Source: Cellulophaga baltica (GTDB taxonomy: Bacteria > Bacteroidota > Bacteroidia > Flavobacteriales > Flavobacteriaceae). From it: 64,000 bases of DNA. The position numbers and the translations under genes were made by a program. The notes under the pieces were generated by a model. That model searched no databases. It had not been told where the DNA came from and was given only the letters and a program-made list of their open reading frames with translations. Location of the stretch: the NCBI RefSeq assembly GCF_900102165.1, contig NZ_FNBD01000003.1:372001-436000 (forward strand), read 5' to 3'. Positions 51,177-59,940 of this stretch are shown here, in pieces (position 1 is the first letter of the stretch; each line of letters begins with the position of its first letter).

Positions 51177-53732
51177 CTACGGTTTTGGGATTGTTACTGT
51201 GTGTGTTTTGTAAGCCGTTAAATTTTTATGAACCTGAATAATTTTGTAGTTCGAAGATAAAATTACGAAATTCTCATCCGCTATTCTATAGTCTTTATTG
51301 TTTTTTATTAATTCAGCAAACCCAAGAGCGTATTCTTCAGTTTTAAATCCGTGTACAACAACAAACTTATTCTCTAAATTGTACATATCAAGAGATACCG
51401 TATTTCTATATTTTAAATCTTTTATAGCTTTTTCTAATGCTGCTTTTAGTTTAGCAACGGGTTCTGTTGCGTCCATTTTAAATGGGAATACTAACTTCCA
51501 GTTTTCTGCTTTTTTAGCAGGATTGGGTTGTAAGAATTCCTTAGGAGCTAATTTAGGCAATTGATCGGCGATAATTTCTTTTGCTTTTTTGCCTTCAGGA
51601 TTGTTAGGGTAGTTTAAGGCAACATAATTTAAAGCTTCCTCAAAAGCGTCATAACCTTGAATTCTACCGATTGCATTTGCTTTCAGCATTTCTAATTTAG
51701 GCACAATAGGATCTCCTGTAAACTTCGTAATATTTTCCTGTGCACCCGTAATTACTTGCAAATATTCCTGATTGGTAAATCGCTTATATAATTCGGCATA
51801 TTTAGCATCAGGGCTATCTGTGTCTCCTTCTAATACCGCATTAGGATTTAGTAAAATCTCTGCATAGCGAGAATCTGGGTGGTTGGTAATAATGTTTTCT
51901 TTCATCTGAGCCATAAGCGGACTACCAGATTCTTCATATATTTTATACAAATTGTATTTAGAAGGCAGTATTAAACGTTCTTCAGGATTAGATTTCAATA
52001 CCGTTTCTAATTTACCCGATGCTAAAAGATTTTCTTTAAATTTTTCTTTATAAATTAAACCTAATTGGTAATTGGATAAATTTCGTTCTGTTTTTAAACT
52101 ATCTATAACCGTAACCTCTGTAGGGATCTGATCCATATAGAAATCTATGGAATATTTTTGCTCTTCTGTAAGTCCGGTTGTTCCGGTAGCTGCATTATCT
52201 GCTACTAACTCTTCTTCAGAGATAGTAGTTTTCCCTTTATCTAACCAGCGCCAGTTATCTTCTAACGTACGATCGCCCCAACGGGTTCTAAAATCTGTTT
52301 TACCGTACCCTAAACTAGTAATGTTGTAAAAATAAAACTTGCCTTTGTTTTGTTTGCCGGCTTTTGTCTCTGCAAAAGCACTGATGCCTCTATTTTGACG
52401 TTCAATTTCTTTTTTAGCAGCTAGGGAATCTTTCTCTTTTAAGTCTTTTATATAGGCGCCAAAGTAAACTAATTGCTTTTCTTTTGGCATTTGGTATATG
52501 TTAATAACACTATCAGCATACTGAACTACGTCCTCATAATAAATAACATCTTCTAGGTTGTCTAGCTTTTTCTTTATAGCGCGGAATTTTTTAGTATTCT
52601 CGGGTAAGTTTACAAGGGTACTGTCATAATAAGCACCAGCAATTTTGTAATCATTTCTATCAAAATTGTACTCTCCAAGATTTTCGTAATTTAACGCATT
52701 TAGTTGTGGCTTATTTTGTGTAGCTCTCAATGATTTATTGAAATAGGCTATGGCTAAACTATCGGATTTATTTTCTAAATGAAACTCGGCAACTTGACGA
52801 AAAATCTTATCTAAGAAAGGTCTGTTTTCACGGTCTTCTTCTAAACCAGTCAAGTATTCATAAATCTCTAAGTTGTTTTCAGGAGTAAGTTGGGTATTAT
52901 TTATCTTCTGAAGGTGTGCATTGATCATGTACTCACGTGGAGACTTACGATTTAAGTGTATTATCTTATCAAAAGCATAATTGGCACTATCTTTATAACC
53001 CAATTGATTGTAAAGTTGCCCTATAATGTAGTAATAGCGTCCTTTTTCAGGATTTTTTTTAGTGTACGAAGAGGCGACTTTTAGATTCTGAATTGCCGTA
53101 TCAATTTTACTTAGATTGATGTAGGCTTGTGCCATCATTGCTTTAGCATCTGCATATTCTTGGTCTTCTAGAACCTCAAACTTAAATAGCCTTTTTAAAT
53201 TTTTTAAAGCTAGTTCATCATTTTCTAAACGAATATTAACTTTTTCACGCCAAATTGCAGCTTCATTGAGCTTATCGCTTTTTGGGTATTTTCTTAGGAT
53301 GTAGTTGAAGGCTTCAAGGGCCGGAAGAAAACGTTGTTCAAAATAACGTGTTTTTCCAAGTAGAAGAAAAGCCTCGTCGGTTTGCGGATTACGTTCTGTA
53401 TCCTTTATTTCCATACTGTGCTTCTGTATGGCTTTCGTGGCTTTTTCTTCCGCAATTTCAAATTTAGGATTCTTATTTTCTGAATCTAAAATAATTTCTT
53501 CGCGAATGGTAATGCGTTCTATAGGCAAAACCTCCCAGTAATTATCTTGGTAAGAGGCGTTGAGTTCTTCTCTACCTTCTTCAAAAGCAATATTACCATT
53601 GTACAAAACATTGTACTTGGTATTTAGTGCGTGCCAATTACGGTTTACAAAAGCATCTTTCTTCGTGGAACATGCATTGAAAAGCACGCCTCCAAAAACA
53701 AGAGCGGCAATAAGTTTAAACTGAAGCTTCAA
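51177..53732 (-). CDS. sprE: Type IX secretion/gliding lipoprotein SprE (PorW)
   Basis: 851 residues. The signal MKLQFKLIAALVFGGVLFNAC has a lipobox (Cys21). Many TPR repeats follow (for example about 115-150, 200-290 and 320-380). SprE in Flavobacterium johnsoniae and PorW in Porphyromonas are TPR lipoproteins needed for type IX secretion and gliding, and the N-terminal block FVNRNWHALNTKYNVLYNGNIAFEEG and length fit them. The C-terminal ~80 residues (FVVVHGFKTEEYALGFAELI) resemble a SPOR-like fold. It heads the operon that runs through bactofilin into the ATP synthase genes. Confidence 0.9.
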   Translation of the reverse strand: MKLQFKLIAALVFGGVLFNACSTKKDAFVNRNWHALNTKYNVLYNGNIAFEEGREELNASYQDNYWEVLPIERITIREEIILDSENKNPKFEIAEEKATKAIQKHSMEIKDTERNPQTDEAFLLLGKTRYFEQRFLPALEAFNYILRKYPKSDKLNEAAIWREKVNIRLENDELALKNLKRLFKFEVLEDQEYADAKAMMAQAYINLSKIDTAIQNLKVASSYTKKNPEKGRYYYIIGQLYNQLGYKDSANYAFDKIIHLNRKSPREYMINAHLQKINNTQLTPENNLEIYEYLTGLEEDRENRPFLDKIFRQVAEFHLENKSDSLAIAYFNKSLRATQNKPQLNALNYENLGEYNFDRNDYKIAGAYYDSTLVNLPENTKKFRAIKKKLDNLEDVIYYEDVVQYADSVINIYQMPKEKQLVYFGAYIKDLKEKDSLAAKKEIERQNRGISAFAETKAGKQNKGKFYFYNITSLGYGKTDFRTRWGDRTLEDNWRWLDKGKTTISEEELVADNAATGTTGLTEEQKYSIDFYMDQIPTEVTVIDSLKTERNLSNYQLGLIYKEKFKENLLASGKLETVLKSNPEERLILPSKYNLYKIYEESGSPLMAQMKENIITNHPDSRYAEILLNPNAVLEGDTDSPDAKYAELYKRFTNQEYLQVITGAQENITKFTGDPIVPKLEMLKANAIGRIQGYDAFEEALNYVALNYPNNPEGKKAKEIIADQLPKLAPKEFLQPNPAKKAENWKLVFPFKMDATEPVAKLKAALEKAIKDLKYRNTVSLDMYNLENKFVVVHGFKTEEYALGFAELIKNNKDYRIADENFVILSSNYKIIQVHKNLTAYKTHTVTIPKP

Positions 53733-54078
53733 TATTCTAAGTTTATCTAACTACTAAACTTAAAAAGATGCGTATTATTATGTAGTTCATCGATAAAAGA
53801 CGCTTTATTTTTTAATAGATAGAAATGAATCAGGCCAAAAATATCGAATTTCACAAACTAAGTGGTTTGTAAACTGATTTTTTTAGGGTTTAGTAAGGCA
53901 AATATTTGCTATTTATCGAGGATTTTGACTTTAAAATCGATAGGTGGGTAATATTATGGTATTGGCGCTAAAACATACACCAACTGATTGGTTTGTTTTC
54001 TAGATTTAAATATTTTATCGATAAACGGTAATGAAAAAGAAAAAAATAATCCTAAAATAGGCGGAAGAAAGTAGATAT
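53733..54078. other. Intergenic region, no gene seen
   Basis: About 345 bp between the sprE start and a small minus-strand operon. It is AT-rich, full of stops in all frames, and has no long hairpin. It probably holds the sprE promoter, but I cannot place it with confidence. Confidence 0.5.
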
Positions 54079-54381
54079 TTAATTATTGGTCTGCTTTTGA
54101 AGAGACCTTTTTAGCATTCTAACTTGAGCATAAAGCATATCATGATTCACTTCAAAAGATTTATCATTATTCATTTTAGAAAGAATATAGCTCTTGCAAA
54201 AATCTTCTATAGAGGCGGTAGACTTCTTAAACTTCTCAACAGCATCATTTACATCTATAGACGGGTGTAGGTCAACCGTAGAGAAACTAAGTAGGGTTTG
54301 GTTAATCTCACTAGAGATAAACTTCATAAAGGTCACGAAGTCAGTACTCAGAGATTTAATTTTTTGTTTGGGTTTTGGCAT
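54079..54381 (-). CDS. Hypothetical small cytosolic protein
   Basis: 100 residues, helical, Lys/Ser-rich, no signal peptide. It overlaps the stop of the upstream membrane-protein gene by 26 bp. No family recognised. Segments such as MKFISSEINQTLLSF and VNHDMLYAQVRMLKRSLQKQ suggest a helical bundle or coiled coil. It is the third gene of a compact operon. Confidence 0.65.
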   Translation of the reverse strand: MPKPKQKIKSLSTDFVTFMKFISSEINQTLLSFSTVDLHPSIDVNDAVEKFKKSTASIEDFCKSYILSKMNNDKSFEVNHDMLYAQVRMLKRSLQKQTNN

Positions 54382-54829
54382 TTTTGGTGGTTAAGTAAAA
54401 ATTGAGTATCAACAATACTCCCACCAAAAGTAAGATAAAAATTTTATAATTCCAGTTATTTAATGATGTTTGACGTAGATTAAATACCATAAGCAGTAAT
54501 TGATAGCCATTTATTACCGTAGGAAATATGAAAACAAATCTGTAAGATTTACCTTTAGAAAAATCTAAAACAAGAAACCACGCAATAAAAGAACTGAGTT
54601 GCATTCCAACTAAAGCTAAAAATATACGGTATGCGGAATAGCCTAAAAAAAGGCCATCATTATCTGTTATTCCCTCAACTATCCCTAAATTGGGAATCCA
54701 TATTTGTAATTCCCCAGAACTAGTAGTAATGATGTCATGAACAAAAGGAAGCAATGCGCATAAAATAATACCCATTGCTTTCCATATGTTTAGATTAAAC
54801 GTCTCCCATCTTGATTTCAGTTCTTTCAT
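54356..54829 (-). CDS. Hypothetical four-helix membrane protein
   Basis: 157 residues from MKELKSRWETF; a longer frame to 54877 would run through the preceding lipoprotein gene in another phase. Four membrane helices (about 15-32, 63-88, 93-115, 125-148) are seen. It overlaps the lipoprotein stop by 35 bp and the downstream gene by 26 bp, so the three genes are translationally linked. Function unknown. Confidence 0.7.
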   Translation of the reverse strand: MKELKSRWETFNLNIWKAMGIILCALLPFVHDIITTSSGELQIWIPNLGIVEGITDNDGLFLGYSAYRIFLALVGMQLSSFIAWFLVLDFSKGKSYRFVFIFPTVINGYQLLLMVFNLRQTSLNNWNYKIFILLLVGVLLILNFYLTTKNAKTQTKN

Positions 54830-54944
54830 ATGCCTGTTGTTCGTATATATTATCATCACTATTCTCGCTAGTGTCATTTGTACATGATGCTAATGATAAG
54901 GTTACAATGGCTAAAGCTAATAAAAATGTTCTTGAAGTTTTCAT
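54795..54944 (-). CDS. 49-residue lipoprotein
   Basis: A short gene. ATG at 54944, 49 codons: MKTSRTFLLALAIVTLSLASC is a clear lipoprotein signal with the lipobox LASC (Cys21), then an acidic Asn/Asp/Ser stretch and a tail YEQQAYERTEIKMGDV. A lipoprotein of this size and tail recurs in flavobacteria as far as I recall. The stop lies inside the next gene (35-bp overlap). It probably anchors in a membrane and acts with the two following gene products. Confidence 0.7.
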   Translation of the reverse strand: MKTSRTFLLALAIVTLSLASCTNDTSENSDDNIYEQQAYERTEIKMGDV

Positions 54945-55226
54945 AATAAAATAGTTTTTTAGTGAGGGTGCAAACTATAAATTGCACCGACTTCAAACTA
55001 TTTTATCTCGGTAATGATATTAGGTTTTTTTAACTACAGCCTGTTAATATTTTTATCTACTTTGTAGTTCATCTGAAAGTTGTTGGTTTTAAATTAATTA
55101 TAGATTAAATACATAAGCACCTGATTATCTATATTTTAAGATGCTAAAATTTTGTTAACGGCTTTTTTTATCGTTAAAGTGTAGTTCTTAACAATTGTAG
55201 TAAATTAAAAACCAAAAATTAAGCGC

Positions 55227-55922
55227 TTATCCAGCGAAAAACAGCTCCAATTCCATCAAAGTCGCTTCAGAAGTTTCAATATCTTTGACCAGTTCTCCTT
55301 TGTTTAATACTACAATACGTTCGCAAACTTCGGTGACATGAATTAGGTCGTGACTAGAAACTAAAACCGTTACATTATTGTTTGCGGCCAAATCTTTTAT
55401 AATACCTTTTAAACGTATCTGTGTGGTTGGATCTAGGTTCGCAAAGGGTTCATCTAATATTACTACTTCAGGATTTCCTATGAAAGAAGCTACAATTCCT
55501 GCTTTTTTCTGATTCCCTTTAGATAGATCGCGCAAGTATTTTGTCTGCCCTAGAATTTCCCCATGAAAAAAGTCTTGAAAATTAGAAAGTAGTGCATTGA
55601 CATCTGCTTTGTTCTGGCCTCTTAGTTCCCCAATAAAGTAGAAATATTCTTCTGCAGTCAAATAACCAATTAGAAACGTTTCATCAATAAAAGCGGTGGT
55701 AAAGGGTTTCCAATCTTCACTTGTATTTACTTGCACACCATTGTTATTAATATGCCCCGTTGTTGGCTGAATTAGGTCCAATAATAAACTAAATAAGGTT
55801 GTTTTACCAGCACCATTATTTCCTACCAGTCCAAAACTCTGACCTTTAGGAATTTCTAATGAGGGTATATTTAAAACGGTATTCTTCCCGTAGGTCTTGG
55901 TTAAGTTTTGTACTGTTATCAT
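55227..55922 (-). CDS. ABC transporter ATP-binding protein
   Basis: 231 residues. Walker A GNNGAGKT (about 34-41), the signature LSKGNQKKAG (about 133-142, a variant of LSGGQ), Walker B VVILDEP (about 151-157), and the H-loop SSHD are all seen. It supplies ATP energy to the DUF5687 permease that precedes it by 25 bp. The LSKG signature marks the ABC-2-like exporter group. It is the last gene of the PadR-headed operon. Confidence 0.95.
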   Translation of the reverse strand: MITVQNLTKTYGKNTVLNIPSLEIPKGQSFGLVGNNGAGKTTLFSLLLDLIQPTTGHINNNGVQVNTSEDWKPFTTAFIDETFLIGYLTAEEYFYFIGELRGQNKADVNALLSNFQDFFHGEILGQTKYLRDLSKGNQKKAGIVASFIGNPEVVILDEPFANLDPTTQIRLKGIIKDLAANNNVTVLVSSHDLIHVTEVCERIVVLNKGELVKDIETSEATLMELELFFAG

Positions 55923-55947
55923 GCGGTTGTGGTATTTAGTTTTATAA

Positions 55948-57420
55948 TTAGCTTACTTGTTTGTAGGCTAACAACGTTTTATATTTTTCCTTTTTGTATA
56001 TTTTTTCTATCTTTTTAAAGACAAATCCTTTAAAAGCAAATCCTAAGACACCAGCCATAGCTACAAAGATGTACCCTGCTGTAGGACTAATTAGATAATG
56101 TCCTATTCCGTAAATAAGTAGGGGCAGTAGAAGCTTAGGCATGGTAAGCATTACTGTTTTTAAATTAAATGACTGTTTGTCTCCAAAAGCTTTTTTTGCA
56201 GAGGTTAAATCTATTGGAGTCCTTGTATAGGCACCGCCTAGTAGAACTACATAAGAATTTACGCCTATATTATAAATGGCCCCGACAAGTACAGCCAAAT
56301 AAGCATCTAAACCAAAGTACAAATAGAAAGAGGCAATGATGGTGCTAATAATAGTGGCAATCACCATCAAATACCATTTAGAATTTAGGTATTCTTTGTA
56401 TTTAATGTTTTGTGACATCATTAGGGGGTAATAAGAACTGTCCCAACTGGGTACAAATTGCCCGAAACTAAAAAGGAATCCGCCTGAGATGAAAATACCT
56501 GCAAATATGCGCCAGATTGGACCATCATACGCTTCTATAGTTCCTGTGAAAAATAGGAATCCGTAGAATATGAAAAAGAAACTCGTAATCACCGCCATTT
56601 TAGAGCGTTTATTTCTTTTTATTAGTTTGATGTCGTTCTTTAAGAAGGTGCCTAAATTCCCAAATCTATTCAACCAACTTAAATCTTCTGTTTTAGCGAT
56701 GGTTTGCTTGGTCTGCAATCCTGCATCTAAGTATAAGTTCTTTTTAAAATAGTTGAAGGCGGCATAGTATAAGCCAAAGGCTAGCAACCAAAGAATAATA
56801 GAAATCCATGGTAAGGTGCAGAGCGCATTGAAAAATGGTGCAGTATACGTCGTTATATCAAACCATTGTAAATATTGAAATAATCCTAAAACCGCCATTA
56901 ATCCCACCAATGGATAAAAAATACTATCCTTGTTGTTTACGAGAACATTGATGAAATTGTTGCAATAGATAATAGCGATTAGGGCTAGATGCCAACCAAT
57001 AATTCCAGTTGCAGAATATCCTTTAGTCAATAGAATTATAGAAAGAGGGATGAAAAAGAACGCATGAGACCAATTAAAATAAGATACTATTGTTTTTGCA
57101 AGCGAAAAATTAACCACTTGGCTTTTCTTAAAAGGGAGGTAGAGTAGTGGTTTTATATTGGTTACAGGCATTTTTTGAAGCATGTACCGGAAAACAAGAT
57201 CTACAATTAAATAGTAAATTATGAATTTGTTGATGACATCAAAAGGATCACCAATGTTCATGTCTTCAATAACAAAGTAGGCACCAATACCCATTCCAAT
57301 AAAGATTGCTGTCATGTATACAGCGGCAAAACCCATTAGAATTTTAATGGCGATACTACTTTTTAAAGAAGCCGCTCTAAAGAATGATTTCCATTGTAGT
57401 GTTATAAAATGTTTGAACAT
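55948..57420 (-). CDS. DUF5687 family ABC transporter permease
   Basis: 490 residues with about 10-12 membrane helices and an N-terminal cytosolic FKHFITLQWKSFFRAASLKSSI segment typical of DUF5687/ABC-2 permeases of Bacteroidota. It forms the exporter with the ATPase gene 25 bp downstream. Substrate unknown; in context of a PadR regulator a toxic or lipophilic compound is possible (inference). It lies 44 bp after the third small membrane gene. Confidence 0.88.
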   Translation of the reverse strand: MFKHFITLQWKSFFRAASLKSSIAIKILMGFAAVYMTAIFIGMGIGAYFVIEDMNIGDPFDVINKFIIYYLIVDLVFRYMLQKMPVTNIKPLLYLPFKKSQVVNFSLAKTIVSYFNWSHAFFFIPLSIILLTKGYSATGIIGWHLALIAIIYCNNFINVLVNNKDSIFYPLVGLMAVLGLFQYLQWFDITTYTAPFFNALCTLPWISIILWLLAFGLYYAAFNYFKKNLYLDAGLQTKQTIAKTEDLSWLNRFGNLGTFLKNDIKLIKRNKRSKMAVITSFFFIFYGFLFFTGTIEAYDGPIWRIFAGIFISGGFLFSFGQFVPSWDSSYYPLMMSQNIKYKEYLNSKWYLMVIATIISTIIASFYLYFGLDAYLAVLVGAIYNIGVNSYVVLLGGAYTRTPIDLTSAKKAFGDKQSFNLKTVMLTMPKLLLPLLIYGIGHYLISPTAGYIFVAMAGVLGFAFKGFVFKKIEKIYKKEKYKTLLAYKQVS

Positions 57421-57464
57421 GATGGTGTATTTATGTTATGTAAGTACTATAATACCTTTAAATG

Positions 57465-58157
57465 TTACAAGGTTTTTGTCATTTTATATTCAGGATAAGT
57501 TTTTTCTAGTAAATCTTCTGCTTTTGATGGTATTTGAAATACCATCACATAAAATAGAATTATAATGGACACATTAAAAAAGCTCATTAAGCCTAAGAAG
57601 TGTGAACTTTCAATTTCAACTGGCATATTTAAAATATGGATGGGTAATTGAAATAAGCTAAATAATCCCATCTGAGTAAGTAATATTTCTTCTAACATCC
57701 ATTTGTGTTTTTTCTTTTTTAGGATTGTATTATACTTTGTAAGTCTTATAAACGCAATTGCAAAAAAGCTTAAGTATAAAACCATAATTATTGAATGTTG
57801 GTAGTTTGGAGTAAAACTACTAAGTGTTGTATAAAGTAGTATCGTCAGAATTACAGTAAGCATAATTTTAGGTATTGTAAAGTATGCCTTATAAAAATTA
57901 AAAATAATTTTCAAGTATTTTTTATTCAAGGCTTTTCGGCGTTCTTCAACTACCTCTTGAAAACCAAACACACCAAATTTTTTAAACTCCATTTGTAGTG
58001 CTTCATTAAACGACAAGTTTGGATGTTGTAGAAGTAAAACTTCTATTCCGTTAGCTAAATGGTCTACTAATTCTGTTTGTAGGTCAAAGTGATACACAAA
58101 ATGATCGTGTGTAAATGTATAAAGCTCTTGTATTTGTTCTTCAGTTAATTTATTCAT
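57465..58157 (-). CDS. Membrane protein with N-terminal HAAS-like helical domain (paralogue 3)
   Basis: 230 residues. The first ~85 residues are helical and cytosolic, with the motif LQTELVDHLANGIEVLL (about 24-40), like the HAAS-type sensor domain found next to PadR regulators in Firmicutes. About four to five membrane helices follow (about 103-125, 120-140, 165-185, 190-215). It shares the D-H-hydrophobic-A-x-x-I-E motif with the two upstream proteins, so all three arose by duplication. The start codon is 1 bp after the preceding stop. Confidence 0.8.
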   Translation of the reverse strand: MNKLTEEQIQELYTFTHDHFVYHFDLQTELVDHLANGIEVLLLQHPNLSFNEALQMEFKKFGVFGFQEVVEERRKALNKKYLKIIFNFYKAYFTIPKIMLTVILTILLYTTLSSFTPNYQHSIIMVLYLSFFAIAFIRLTKYNTILKKKKHKWMLEEILLTQMGLFSLFQLPIHILNMPVEIESSHFLGLMSFFNVSIIILFYVMVFQIPSKAEDLLEKTYPEYKMTKTL

Positions 58158-58158
58158 G

Positions 58159-58830
58159 CTAGGCCATTTTTATTTTTTTGACTTGCATATGTGATTTTAA
58201 TAGAAAATAAGAAAATGCCATATTGGAAACAGCGAGAGTATTGTGGGCTAGTACCATAATGTTAATTTTATCTTCTTTAAAAATAGAATGGGTTTCAAGA
58301 ACAAATGGATTAATTACTAAGTAAAACAAAATAAAAGGAAAGTAATGCCTATTAAATAAAAAACTAAATGAAGTTTTATATTTAGTGGTGTTAATTTGAT
58401 ATCCAAAGTAACATAAGATCATACTGCTTGCGAAAAATAATAGTCCAAATAGTTTATCAATATTGCTAAAAGCCAAGACGTCGCCAACAAATTGTAAGAG
58501 CAAATACAAGATTAGAGTACTTAATAAAGTGAAAAGAAGCATCTTGAAATAAAAGTGTTTTAGAATTTCCACACATTTTTTCATCATGATTTTTGGGCCA
58601 ATCCACGCAATTCCCAGCCACCAACTTGAGTAATTACCTAATTCTTTATTCCATGTTATTACTTCTTTACTAAAAGCTTCTTCAAAAGAGCGATTTTCAG
58701 AGTCCATTTTGGTTTCTATACCATTGGCTATATGGTCTAAAACTTCATTTCTCAAATCAATTTGAGTCAGGTCTTTTTGATTCAAGTAAGTTTCTATGTT
58801 TAAAAGTTGATCTTCTCTTAAGTAATTCAT
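58159..58830 (-). CDS. Membrane protein with N-terminal HAAS-like helical domain (paralogue 2)
   Basis: 223 residues. The motif IDLRNEVLDHIANGIETKM (about 23-41) sits in a helical N-terminal domain followed by an acidic SENRSFEEAF segment. Five membrane helices (about 93-112, 120-140, 155-175, 185-220) follow. It is spaced 1 bp from each neighbour. No catalytic motif is seen. The three paralogues probably form a hetero-oligomer or alternative sensors (inference). Confidence 0.8.
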   Translation of the reverse strand: MNYLREDQLLNIETYLNQKDLTQIDLRNEVLDHIANGIETKMDSENRSFEEAFSKEVITWNKELGNYSSWWLGIAWIGPKIMMKKCVEILKHFYFKMLLFTLLSTLILYLLLQFVGDVLAFSNIDKLFGLLFFASSMILCYFGYQINTTKYKTSFSFLFNRHYFPFILFYLVINPFVLETHSIFKEDKINIMVLAHNTLAVSNMAFSYFLLKSHMQVKKIKMA

Positions 58831-58831
58831 A

Positions 58832-59461
58832 TTATATTTTTTTATAAAGAGTGGTGTATTTTAGGTTATACTTATTTATGAGTGCGATAATTAAGTAGAC
58901 TAGAGTGCAATCAAATGAGAGCAATAGAATATTTAAATTACTATTCGTTTCAAATTCGGTTAAAGAGTAGAGTAAAAATTGATGCATCTGTATAAATAAG
59001 TTTAGTATAATACTCAATCTTTCTATACCTGAATAGCGTTCTTTTCTGCCTAAATAAAAGCGAATACTGAAATAATAGATTGTTAGGCCGATTAAAATAA
59101 TTGCAGGTCCAAATTTTAAAAAATAATTTAGATCATAATTAAAGCCTACTATTTTTAAGAAACTAAACATGGTAATTAATAGGAGTATAGTCGCTGGTGT
59201 TTGGTAAAAGGATATGATTTCTTTTAGTATTCTTTTATCTGTTACCTTCTTAAATTCGATGTTAGCTTTTTGATGTTCTTTTTTATACAGCATCATGTAA
59301 TTCTTGAAAGCATGGTAGAAATCTAAATCTTCACTTTTCATTTTATTTTCAACCTCAGAGGCAACATGATCAACCATTTCCATTCTTACATCCGTAAACT
59401 CAATTTCTGAGTTTTGGAGGTAGGTATTTATGAATTGTATTTCTTGCTTTTCTAATTTCAC
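58832..59461 (-). CDS. Membrane protein with N-terminal HAAS-like helical domain (paralogue 1)
   Basis: 209 residues. The motif FTDVRMEMVDHVASEVENKM (about 22-41), then SEDLDFYHAFKNYM, matches its two neighbours downstream. Membrane helices occur at about 88-105, 112-130, 150-170 and 178-198. It starts 10 bp after padR. It has no enzyme motif. Confidence 0.8.
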   Translation of the reverse strand: MKLEKQEIQFINTYLQNSEIEFTDVRMEMVDHVASEVENKMKSEDLDFYHAFKNYMMLYKKEHQKANIEFKKVTDKRILKEIISFYQTPATILLLITMFSFLKIVGFNYDLNYFLKFGPAIILIGLTIYYFSIRFYLGRKERYSGIERLSIILNLFIQMHQFLLYSLTEFETNSNLNILLLSFDCTLVYLIIALINKYNLKYTTLYKKI

Positions 59462-59471
59462 AACAAAACTG

Positions 59472-59810
59472 TTAAGTGATATTCCAGTCTGGGTTTACCA
59501 AATTTTGCATGCTTCGTATAAACTCTTCTAGATCGGCTAATCTATTTACGGTTTCTTTTTCACCAAGTTCGGTGAGTTTATAATATTTGCGTAATCTATT
59601 ATCAACTTTTGCGACCTCTACGTCTAGTAGGCCTTCAGCTTCTAATTTATGCAATGCCGGATAGAGTGCTCCTTCTGTAATATTCAGTTCCCCTTTGGTA
59701 AGAGCTTTTACTTTCTGCGTAATTTCATAGCCATACATCTTACCTTGCTCATCTAAAAGTTTTAAGATGATGGTATTTAAACTCCCTTTGTACAATTTTG
59801 AATTCCCCAT
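59472..59810 (-). CDS. PadR family transcriptional regulator
   Basis: 112 residues. The winged-helix domain starts KLYKGSLNTIILKLLDEQGKMYGYEITQKVKAL and includes LNITEGALYPALHKLEAEGLL (about 51-71) and the wing with RLRKYYKLTELG, the PadR signature. PadR proteins repress transport or stress operons and respond to small molecules. It heads the operon and probably represses itself through the inverted repeat 27 bp upstream. Confidence 0.95.
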   Translation of the reverse strand: MGNSKLYKGSLNTIILKLLDEQGKMYGYEITQKVKALTKGELNITEGALYPALHKLEAEGLLDVEVAKVDNRLRKYYKLTELGEKETVNRLADLEEFIRSMQNLVNPDWNIT

Positions 59811-59836
59811 TTTATATTACTTCCTTTAACTTCAAA

Positions 59837-59859
59837 TATACATAATTTTCTTATGTATA
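59837..59859. promoter_or_regulatory. Probable PadR operator (perfect inverted repeat)
   Basis: TATACATAA and TTATGTATA form a perfect 9-bp inverted repeat with a 5-bp spacer, upstream of padR (start at 59810). It contains the ATAC/GTAT arms of the ACAT-ATGT type that PadR dimers bind in other bacteria. A further half-site-like TTCTTATGCATG follows at about 59863-59873. Confidence 0.55.
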
Positions 59860-59940
59860 AGATTCTTATGCATGTTATTTTACGCTTTTTCAGTTTTATA
59901 TGGTTTCGCCTTTGCTTAATTTTACAGAAAATTAATATCC

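Noticed and set aside
53664-53674. CGTGGAACATG in the sprE coding region, resembling a parS half-site
   Set aside because: Only one arm matches; the other side is not palindromic, so it is a chance match at the SprE lipobox codons.
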